From Thermoanaerobacterium sp. (GTDB lineage Bacteria > Bacillota > Thermoanaerobacteria > Thermoanaerobacterales > Thermoanaerobacteraceae): a stretch of 5,163 nucleotides of DNA. The stretch covers positions 1-5,163 of the forward strand of contig JASBVU010000160.1 of the NCBI GenBank assembly GCA_029960905.1. Direction: 5' to 3'. The notes beneath the pieces were generated by a model. It was not told where the DNA came from and ran no database searches. It saw nothing but the letters and a program-made list of their open reading frames with translations. Of the stretch, positions 1 through 4,747 are shown one piece after another. The position numbers were made by a program, and so were the translations under genes. Within the stretch, counting starts at the first letter, position 1; the number at the start of each line of letters is the position of its first letter.

Positions 1-91
1 ATAAAGTCCGCTCTAAAATCTCATATTTTCATCCCATTTATTAACACTTTTCCCTTAATCCTTGTAATAATTTTTAAAATAAAGTCGGTTC
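1..91 (+). repeat. Two plus-strand copies of the ATAAAGT motif (from 1 and at 76-91)
   Basis: ATAAAGTCCGCTCTA starts at the first base of the window and matches the minus-strand copy ATAAACTCCACTCCA at 12 of 15 positions. AAAATAAAGTCGGTTC at 76-91 matches the minus-strand copy at 387-372 at 14 of 16 positions. Both are inverted relative to the array next to glmS, so the two groups face each other. Their spacing (78 bases between ATAAA cores) is looser than the 20-base spacing on the other side; Tn7 is likewise asymmetric, with spread sites at its left end and packed sites at its right end. The first copy may be cut by the window edge. Confidence 0.5.
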
Positions 92-133
92 TTTTTAGGG
101 GTAAGTTGAAAGGAGAATAGGGTCAAGTTTCAT

Positions 134-303
134 GGGTTAAGGGGTAAGAGTTTATTTAACCTTTTCACTTGCTTTATCAATATTATCTTCAATATAGTAG
201 TCAATACGTCTTTCAATCCCTTTAAAATCAATAGTCTGAAGATTGTAACTAATAAAGAATTCTAATGAAAAATCTAATCCACTCAACCCTTACACCTTAG
301 CCC
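134..303. repeat. Inverted repeat (134-152 / 285-303) bracketing a small ORF
   Basis: GGGTTAAGGGGTAAGAGTT on the plus strand (134-152) and GGGCTAAGGTGTAAGGGTT on the minus strand (303-285) match at 16 of 19 bases. The nine-base core AGGGGTAAG occurs again on the plus strand at 97-105, so this is a small repeat family and not a single hairpin. The repeat arms coincide with the two ends of the 44-codon minus-strand ORF between them. In a minus-strand transcript the arms could pair and cover the ORF's putative ribosome binding site and start. Confidence 0.55.
152..286 (-). CDS. Small ORF of unknown function, 44 residues, TTG start
   Basis: I do not recognise this protein. An open frame of 44 codons ends in TAA at 154-152. 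The most plausible start is TTG at 286-284, preceded at six bases by AAGGTG (298-293), a passable ribosome binding site; an in-frame TAA lies two codons upstream of the TTG, so the frame cannot be much longer. The product would be acidic and basic in alternation, with a hydrophobic patch near residues 8-14 (LEFFISY) and a likely helical C-terminal half containing KGIERRIDYYIEDN. Its composition looks like real protein and not random AT-rich translation, but it could be the tail of a once larger cargo gene in the repeat-bounded element. It lies downstream of the glmS terminator, and no clear promoter of its own is visible. Confidence 0.3.
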   Translation of the reverse strand: MSGLDFSLEFFISYNLQTIDFKGIERRIDYYIEDNIDKASEKVK

Positions 304-313
304 TTTCCCCTGT

Positions 314-369
314 AAAAAAAGCAAACCCCGCAGCAAAACAAGATTTCTCGTGTATCTACCGCGAGGTTT
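314..369 (-). terminator. Intrinsic terminator downstream of glmS
   Basis: On the minus strand AAACCTCGC (369-361) pairs with GCGGGGTTT (331-323), nine pairs including one G-T. This is followed by GC and then seven T (320-314). The 29-base loop is unusually long and holds a small secondary hairpin, ACGAG/CTTGT. It is the first terminator-like structure after the glmS stop, about 90 bases beyond it, and it lies inside the repeat-bounded region. On the plus strand the stem is not followed by a good T-run, so it should act on the minus strand only. Confidence 0.65.
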
Positions 370-371
370 TG

Positions 372-429
372 GAACGAACTTTATTTTTATAGATTCAACT
401 TTATTATTATGGAGTGGAGTTTATTTTAG
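372..429 (-). repeat. Three tandem imperfect copies of an ATAAAGT-type motif at 20-base period
   Basis: On the minus strand, ATAAA begins at 424, 404 and 384, an exact 20-base spacing. The surrounding words are AAAATAAACTCCACTCC (427-411), AATAATAAAGTTGAATC (408-392) and AAAATAAAGTTCGTTCC (387-371). A fourth, weaker copy may sit around 443 (ATTAAGA). Two helical turns between copies would place a bound protein on one face of the DNA, which fits an array of protein-binding sites such as transposase sites at a transposon end, or an operator array. The array lies in what would be the glmS 3' untranslated region, upstream of the terminator. Confidence 0.6.
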
Positions 430-460
430 TTATATATCTTAATACAACTTATTTAAAATT

Positions 461-2287
461 TTATTCAACTGTCACGCTCTTTGCGAGATTTCTTGGTTTG
501 TCGACATCACAGCCTTTTTCTACTGCCATGTAGTATGCTAAAAGCTGCAGCGGTATTACCGTTATAATTGGTGCGACTTCTTCCATAGTTTTTGGTATAT
601 AAAGGACTTTTTCTACTATACCCTCTAATTGGTTGTTGCCTTCCATTGCAAAAGCAAGCACGTATCCGCCTCTCGTTGTAACTTCTCTTATATTGCTTAA
701 CATTTTTTCAAAAAGGTGTTCTTGAGTTGCTAATGCTATGACTAATGTGCCATCCTCAATAAGAGCCAATGTGCCATGTTTCAACTCGCCTGCCGCATAA
801 GCTTCTGAGTGTATATATGATATTTCTTTTAGCTTTAATGAACCTTCCATTGCGACAGCATAGTCAAGACCTCTTCCTAAGTAGAACACATCTTTTGAAT
901 TAAAATGGTGTGACGCAAATTCTTGAAGCTCATCTTTATAATCAAGTATGTGCTTTGCTTTATCTGGAAGCTGCTTTAATTCATCGCAGATGGCTTTAGC
1001 ATATTCTTTATCTATTGTTCCTTTTTTAAGCGCTAAATCCAAAGCAATTAGATATAACGCAACAAGCTGTGTCGTATAAGCTTTTGTAGATGCAACGGCA
1101 ATTTCAGGTCCTGCCCAAGTGTATATGACATCATCAGCTTCTCTTGATATAGAGCTACCCACCACATTTGTAATTGCTATCACTCTTGAGCCATTTCTTT
1201 TGGCTTCTTTTAAAGCTGCAATCGTATCTGCAGTTTCACCTGATTGGCTGACTACTATCGTCAATGTCTTTTCATTTATAATAGGTTCCCTGTATCTGAA
1301 TTCCGATGCTATGTCGACTTCTACTGGTATTCTGGCAAATTTTTCAATCACATATTTGCCAACTACACCAGCATGATATGCCGTTCCGCAAGCGACTATG
1401 AATATCTTATCAATCTTGTCAATTTCATCTTTTGTTATATTTACCTTGTCCAAAACTATTTCATTGTCGTTAACTATACGTCCTCTTAATGTATCTTTTA
1501 TAGCGTTTGGCTGTTCATGGATTTCTTTCAACATGAAATGCTCATAGCCGCCTTTTTCTGCTGATTCCACATCCCATTTTACCTCAAATACAGATTTTTC
1601 AACATCTTTTCCAAATGCATCAATGATTTTGATGCTGTCCTTTTTTATTATTGCAATTTCTTTATCGTCAAGGAAGTAAACTTTTCTGGTGTATTTGAGT
1701 ATTGCTGGTATATCTGATGCAATATAGTTTTCTCCATCACCAAGTCCTACGATAAGTGGAGCGTCTTTTTTTGCCGCCACAATCATGTCTGGATGGTCTT
1801 TTGACAACACTCCAAGTGCATACGAGCCATCAATCCTGTCAAGGACTTTCATGACAGCTTCTACAATATCTCCATTGTAATAGTACTCAAGAAGATTTGC
1901 CACGACTTCTGTATCTGTCTCAGACTTAAATGTGTAACCTTCTTCTATAAGCCTTTTTTTAAGTGGCAAATAATTCTCAATTATCCCATTGTGAACGACA
2001 GCTATTATACCTGATTGCGACAGGTGTGGATGTGAATTTATATCGGATGGTTCCCCATGTGTTGCCCATCTGGTATGGCCAATTCCAACGGAACCAAAGA
2101 GATTCTCCTTTTTCAATGCTTCTTCAAGCTGGCTTATTCTGCCTTTTGCCTTTTTTATATTTATGTTGCCATCATTTATTACAGCTATTCCTGCTGAGTC
2201 ATATCCTCTGTACTCCAGCTTTTTAAGTCCCTCTACTAATATTGGTGTCGCCTGTTCATCACCAATATAGCCAACAATTCCACACAT
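461..2287 (-). CDS. glmS: Glutamine--fructose-6-phosphate aminotransferase (isomerizing)
   Basis: GlmS converts fructose-6-phosphate and glutamine to glucosamine-6-phosphate and glutamate, the first committed step toward UDP-GlcNAc, in the cytoplasm. The 608 residues are full family length. Residues 1 to about 240 are the class II glutaminase domain: Cys2 is the nucleophile after Met removal, with HTRWATHG at 71-78, HNGIIENY at 99-106 and SETDTE at 122-127. Two SIS sugar-isomerase domains follow. The first has CGTAYHAG (300-307), SQSGETADT (347-355) and ASTKAYTTQ (399-407). The second has EISYIHSEAY (488-497) and ELKHG (501-505). The C-terminus NLAKSVTVE carries the Lys603 that forms a Schiff base with the sugar. 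The ATG has GAGGAG (2302-2297) nine bases upstream. The gene follows glmM, and its leader contains a glmS ribozyme, so expression should fall when glucosamine-6-phosphate rises. No frameshift or missing catalytic residue is seen. Confidence 0.98.
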   Translation of the reverse strand: MCGIVGYIGDEQATPILVEGLKKLEYRGYDSAGIAVINDGNINIKKAKGRISQLEEALKKENLFGSVGIGHTRWATHGEPSDINSHPHLSQSGIIAVVHNGIIENYLPLKKRLIEEGYTFKSETDTEVVANLLEYYYNGDIVEAVMKVLDRIDGSYALGVLSKDHPDMIVAAKKDAPLIVGLGDGENYIASDIPAILKYTRKVYFLDDKEIAIIKKDSIKIIDAFGKDVEKSVFEVKWDVESAEKGGYEHFMLKEIHEQPNAIKDTLRGRIVNDNEIVLDKVNITKDEIDKIDKIFIVACGTAYHAGVVGKYVIEKFARIPVEVDIASEFRYREPIINEKTLTIVVSQSGETADTIAALKEAKRNGSRVIAITNVVGSSISREADDVIYTWAGPEIAVASTKAYTTQLVALYLIALDLALKKGTIDKEYAKAICDELKQLPDKAKHILDYKDELQEFASHHFNSKDVFYLGRGLDYAVAMEGSLKLKEISYIHSEAYAAGELKHGTLALIEDGTLVIALATQEHLFEKMLSNIREVTTRGGYVLAFAMEGNNQLEGIVEKVLYIPKTMEEVAPIITVIPLQLLAYYMAVEKGCDVDKPRNLAKSVTVE

Positions 2288-2320
2288 AGTAAATGTCTCC
2301 TCTCAGTATTTTTATTAAGT

Positions 2321-2464
2321 TATCCCTGCTCAAACCGCTCTATGCCAATGGTCACCCATGGTTTTCCCGGTTCTCTATCGGCCGCAGGAAGCCGCAGGGC
2401 ATCCGCCGATAACTCGATTAACCCTGTCCTCGTCAACTTAGAGTTTCCCCTAAGCCCAGGCGCT
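2321..2464 (-). ncRNA. glmS ribozyme (glucosamine-6-phosphate-activated self-cleaving riboswitch)
   Basis: The minus-strand leader of glmS contains the conserved features of this class. AGCGCC begins at 2464, with the expected cleavage between A2464 and G2463. P1 is CTTAGGG-GAAA-CTCTAAG (2454-2437). TTGACGAGGA follows, P2 pairs CAGGG (2426-2422) with CCCTG (2399-2395), and the core GGCGGATGCC lies at 2407-2398. A P3.1-type pairing joins AACCG (2372-2368) and CGGTT (2337-2333). P4 is CCATGG-GTGA-CCATTGG (2361-2345), with a GNRA loop and one bulged T. In this class glucosamine-6-phosphate is a cofactor for cleavage, and the 5'-hydroxyl product is then degraded (RNase J in Bacillus subtilis). 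It sits directly upstream of glmS, about 35 bases from the start codon. The 3' boundary is approximate. Confidence 0.95.
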
Positions 2465-2465
2465 T

Positions 2466-2486
2466 TTATTCAATTGTGTGTTTCAT
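2466..2486 (-). CDS. Putative leader peptide immediately upstream of the ribozyme cleavage site
   Basis: ATG at 2486-2484 opens a six-codon frame, MKHTIE, with TAA at 2468-2466. AAAGGGGG (2501-2494) lies seven bases upstream, a strong and well-placed ribosome binding site. An in-frame ATG two codons earlier (2492) is only one base from that site and is less likely. The stop codon ends two bases before the cleavage bond (A2464/G2463), so a terminating ribosome would cover the 5' part of the ribozyme. It could be a leader peptide that couples translation to ribozyme folding, or a chance combination of a purine run and an ATG. There is no protein-level evidence. Confidence 0.35.
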   Translation of the reverse strand: MKHTIE

Positions 2487-2535
2487 CGGCATTCCCCCTT
2501 TCAAAGTATTTAATATTTAAAATATGGTTGTTTAT

Positions 2536-2570
2536 ATTAATAAGGAAGTAATAATACCTCCTTTATTAAT
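2536..2570 (-). other. Hairpin enclosing an orphan Shine-Dalgarno sequence, just after glmM
   Basis: Six bases after the glmM stop, ATTAATAA (2570-2563) pairs with TTATTAAT (2543-2536), and GGAGG (2561-2557) pairs with CTTCC (2548-2544) with one G-T. There is one bulged A and an eight-base loop. The left arm contains a perfect AAAGGAGG (2564-2557), but no ATG, GTG or TTG follows at a usable distance. On the minus strand the stem is followed by ATAAAC and not a T-run, so it is not a convincing terminator. It may protect the 3' end of glmM mRNA after ribozyme or nuclease processing, or be a remnant of a lost start site. Confidence 0.45.
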
Positions 2571-2576
2571 CATGCA

Positions 2577-3920
2577 TTATCCTAACTTTTTTTCGATCAA
2601 ATTTGCTAATTCCCTGGCCATAGATTCTATCTTTTCTTGATCTTTACCTTCTACCATTACTCTTACTAATGGTTCTGTTCCTGAAGGTCTTATAAGAACT
2701 CGACCTTCTCCTTTCATCTCTTGCTCAAGTTTGTCTATCTCTATAGCTATATCTTCATCATCCATGTATTTATATTTTAACTCATTTTTAACTTTTGCAT
2801 TTATCAAAACTTGCGGATATGAGACCATGACTCCGGCTAATTGAGACATCTTTTTACCACTTTTAACGAGCAATTCCGCTACTTTTAGAGCAGTTATCTC
2901 GCCGTCACCTGTTGTATTGTGATCGAGGAAAATTATGTGTCCCGATTGTTCACCGCCTATTGAGTAACCATTTTTCACCATTTCCTCTAAGACATATCTA
3001 TCTCCAACTTTTGTCTTTACGACCTCTATGCCATTTTGCTTTAATGCTATGTCTAACCCTATATTGCTCATAACCGTAACAACTACTGTATTTTTATTTA
3101 GTTTTCCTGTATTTTTAAGATGTATACCACACATAGCCATTATATGGTCTCCATCGACAACAGCACCATTTTCATCAACCGCAATAAGTCTATCTGCATC
3201 ACCATCAAAGGCAAATCCTACATCAGCACCCGTTCCAGCCACAATCTCTTGAAGCACTTTTGGATTTGTAGATCCGCATTTGACATTTATTTTTTCTCCA
3301 TTTGGATGTGAACCGTATAATATCACGTCTGCGCCTAATTCGTGAAAAAGTATCGGTGCGACTGTGCTGCTAGCGCCGTATGCACAATCTAAAACTACTC
3401 TAAGTCCTTTTAAATCACAGTCTATAGTAGATTTCAAAAATTCAATGTAATCCCTCTGTGCGCTCTTACTTTCTACTACATTTCCAACATCCAATCCTGT
3501 AGGTGTTGGCAACTGGCTCTTTTCATTTATTATCTTCTCTATTTTTTCTTCTACTTCATCCGGAAGCTTATACCCATCTCTATTAAAAAATTTGATGCCA
3601 TTGTACTCCACAGGGTTGTGGGACGCTGAAATGACAACACCAGCATCTAATTTATAATGTCTTGTTAAATATGCAACAGCAGGCGTAGGTATGATACCAG
3701 CGTCTATGACCTCTGCTCCAACAGACGTAAGTCCCGCTGTCAATGCACTCTGAAGCATATCTCCAGATACTCTGCTGTCTCGTCCTATCAAAATTTTTGG
3801 CCTTCTTGAACATTCCGTCAAAACATACGCACCAGCTCTTCCAAGCTCAAATGCAAGTTGTGGCGTAAGATCTTTGTTGGCAATCCCTCTTACACCATCT
3901 GTGCCAAATAATCTAGCCAT
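2577..3920 (-). CDS. glmM: Phosphoglucosamine mutase
   Basis: GlmM interconverts glucosamine-6-phosphate and glucosamine-1-phosphate, the second step of UDP-GlcNAc synthesis, in the cytoplasm. With the ATG at 3920 it has 447 residues, normal for the family. It begins MARLFGTDGVRG, the typical substrate-facing N-terminus. Catalytic Ser100 lies in ISASHNP (97-103) and is phosphorylated in the active enzyme. The Mg-binding loop is DGDADR (239-244), the sugar loop GGEQSG is at 322-327, and the phosphate-binding loop RPSGTEP is at 411-417 in the C-terminal domain. The frame stays open to a TTG at 3944, adding eight residues. I prefer the ATG because the family starts there and AAAGGA (3935-3930) sits nine bases upstream of it, inside the would-be extension. 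It has its own promoter and precedes glmS by 289 bases, so the two probably form one unit, with the ribozyme adding separate control to glmS. Confidence 0.97.
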   Translation of the reverse strand: MARLFGTDGVRGIANKDLTPQLAFELGRAGAYVLTECSRRPKILIGRDSRVSGDMLQSALTAGLTSVGAEVIDAGIIPTPAVAYLTRHYKLDAGVVISASHNPVEYNGIKFFNRDGYKLPDEVEEKIEKIINEKSQLPTPTGLDVGNVVESKSAQRDYIEFLKSTIDCDLKGLRVVLDCAYGASSTVAPILFHELGADVILYGSHPNGEKINVKCGSTNPKVLQEIVAGTGADVGFAFDGDADRLIAVDENGAVVDGDHIMAMCGIHLKNTGKLNKNTVVVTVMSNIGLDIALKQNGIEVVKTKVGDRYVLEEMVKNGYSIGGEQSGHIIFLDHNTTGDGEITALKVAELLVKSGKKMSQLAGVMVSYPQVLINAKVKNELKYKYMDDEDIAIEIDKLEQEMKGEGRVLIRPSGTEPLVRVMVEGKDQEKIESMARELANLIEKKLG

Positions 3921-3960
3921 AAAATCCATTCCTTTCAGTATCAAAAAATCATACGATAAT

Positions 3961-3989
3961 ATTTTATCACACTATATAGCCCAATGCAA
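3961..3989 (-). promoter_or_regulatory. Sigma-A-type promoter for glmM
   Basis: On the minus strand TTGCAT (3989-3984) is separated by 17 bases from TAAAAT (3966-3961). The -10 box is extended by TGA just upstream. Transcription would start near 3954, giving a leader of about 35 bases before the glmM ATG. It is the clearest promoter in the window and separates glmM-glmS from plsC. The TAGCCCAATG word on the plus strand overlaps its spacer and -35 box. Confidence 0.65.
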
Positions 3990-4044
3990 TTTGCCGCAGG
4001 TATGCTAATACAAACGCAAACCTTATGAAAAGTTTAGCCCAATG
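3977..4044. repeat. Ten-base direct repeat across the glmM promoter region
   Basis: TAGCCCAATG occurs on the plus strand at 3977-3986 and again at 4035-4044, 58 bases apart. The first copy overlaps the spacer and part of the -35 box of the glmM promoter. The second lies just downstream of the plsC stop codon. It could be a pair of regulator sites or a chance repeat; the word is not palindromic. Confidence 0.3.
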
Positions 4045-4052
4045 TCTCACAG

Positions 4053-4661
4053 CTATTTTGAATTCTGATTTTTTATAAGGTTATTTAACGAATTTAATAC
4101 TTCATAAGCCATCCTTTCTAAGCAATCGCCTTTATTCATCGATACGTCTGGATATATGCTTTTGCCTATTGTTACAGATATCCTTCCTGCATGTGGAAGA
4201 TACTCTCCCATAGGCAACACGATATCAGTTCCATTTATGCCTACAGGCACAATAGGGCAACCTGTTTTACATGAGAGATACATCGCACCTTTGTAAATTT
4301 TTATTACACCTTTGTCAAGTGATATTCCTCCCTCTGGAAACAAAGCAATAGATCTCCCATCATCAAGCATTTTGATGGCTTTCTTTAACGCACTTACATC
4401 TGCGGAATTTTTTTTGATAGTAATTGCTTCTAGTGTGTTTAAAATCAAATTCAAAATAGGTATCTTATATAAATCCTTGCTGGCTATGAAAAAAACTCTC
4501 CTATCGATAGCGTCCATAAGCGCTATCGGATCTAAGATGCTTTTGTGATTAGCCACAAATATGCAGGGTCCATCCGGCAAATCGTCCAACAAATTTACGT
4601 TGAATCCAAAAAATAGAGACATAATCGCTAAAGTAATGGCCTTAATAAAATAGTACAACAT
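4053..4661 (-). CDS. plsC: 1-acyl-sn-glycerol-3-phosphate acyltransferase (PlsC family)
   Basis: This family transfers an acyl group to the 2-position of lysophosphatidic acid, making phosphatidic acid at the inner face of the membrane. The 202 residues fit the short clostridial forms. The first 20 residues are hydrophobic (LAIMSLFFGF) and probably anchor it. The catalytic NHKSILD is at 38-44, with His39 and Asp44 matching the HX4D motif. The third block reads FPEGGIS (108-114) where FPEGTRS is usual, so the conserved Arg of that block is missing. PIVPVGINGT at 136-145 is the fourth block. The ATG has AGGTGA (4676-4671) nine bases upstream. A terminator separates it from the oxidoreductase gene upstream, but I see no convincing promoter in the short gap. 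The altered third block leaves room for another acyl acceptor within the LPLAT superfamily. Confidence 0.88.
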   Translation of the reverse strand: MLYYFIKAITLAIMSLFFGFNVNLLDDLPDGPCIFVANHKSILDPIALMDAIDRRVFFIASKDLYKIPILNLILNTLEAITIKKNSADVSALKKAIKMLDDGRSIALFPEGGISLDKGVIKIYKGAMYLSCKTGCPIVPVGINGTDIVLPMGEYLPHAGRISVTIGKSIYPDVSMNKGDCLERMAYEVLNSLNNLIKNQNSK

Positions 4662-4715
4662 TATTCCATATCACCTATTACTATAATAGATAAAATAGCA
4701 AAAAAAGTTCTTAAC

Positions 4716-4747
4716 AAATAAAACCTCCACAATGGGAGGTTTTATTT
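4716..4747 (-). terminator. Intrinsic terminator overlapping the KorC-like stop codon
   Basis: A perfect 13-base inverted repeat, AAATAAAACCTCC and its complement, surrounds a six-base loop (4729-4734). On the minus strand the GC part ends in GGAGGTTTTATTTGTT, a T-rich tail. The TAA of the upstream gene (4744-4742) is part of the stem. Because the arms are A-rich on one side and T-rich on the other, the structure could also work on the plus strand, but no plus-strand gene is seen to need it. Confidence 0.75.

Larger units (their letters stand above)
1..446. mobile_element. Possible short Tn7-like (non-autonomous) element or remnant at the glmS 3' side
   Basis: Seen: copies of an ATAAAGT-type motif lie at both ends of this stretch and point inward. 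Two are on the plus strand (from 1 and at 76-91) and three on the minus strand (372-429). The best pair, 76-91 against 387-372, matches at 14 of 16 bases. The stretch begins just beyond the glmS stop; the nearest TGT on the minus strand (446-444), a possible transposon terminus, is 15 bases past it. Known: Tn7 inserts just downstream of glmS, its ends start with TGT, and its TnsB sites, as I recall them, contain an AATAAAGTC core repeated about every 20 bases and directed inward. Inferred: a roughly 450-base element with both ends and no tns genes, or an internally deleted relic. The left terminus would be just outside the window and no target duplication can be checked. The stretch could instead be an unrelated intergenic repeat family. 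Confidence 0.35.

Noticed and set aside
372..429. Twenty-base periodic repeats as a CRISPR array
   Set aside because: The units are adjacent with no unique spacers, too short and too divergent, and inverted copies occur at the other side.
1119..1376. Plus-strand ORFs within glmS, glmM and plsC (for example 1119-1376, 1963-2226, 3028-3252, 4312-4548)
   Set aside because: They are antisense shadows of well-identified minus-strand genes, with no independent support.
2494..2550. Possible separate glmS promoter between the hairpin and the ribozyme
   Set aside because: Only a weak TTCCTT/TATTTT pair is found. Cotranscription with glmM is as likely, so no call was made.
2342..2551. Plus-strand 69-codon ORF in the glmM-glmS gap
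   Set aside because: It is the antisense of the glmS ribozyme, whose structured RNA explains the sequence. It shows no protein family character and no good ribosome binding site.
3921..3944. Eight-residue N-terminal extension of glmM from a TTG codon
   Set aside because: The family starts at MARLFGTDGVRG, and AAAGGA sits nine bases before that ATG, inside the extension.
4677..4715. Possible promoter for plsC (TATTAT or TATAGT in the gap)
   Set aside because: The -10-like words are expected in such AT-rich sequence, and no acceptable -35 lies 16-18 bases upstream.
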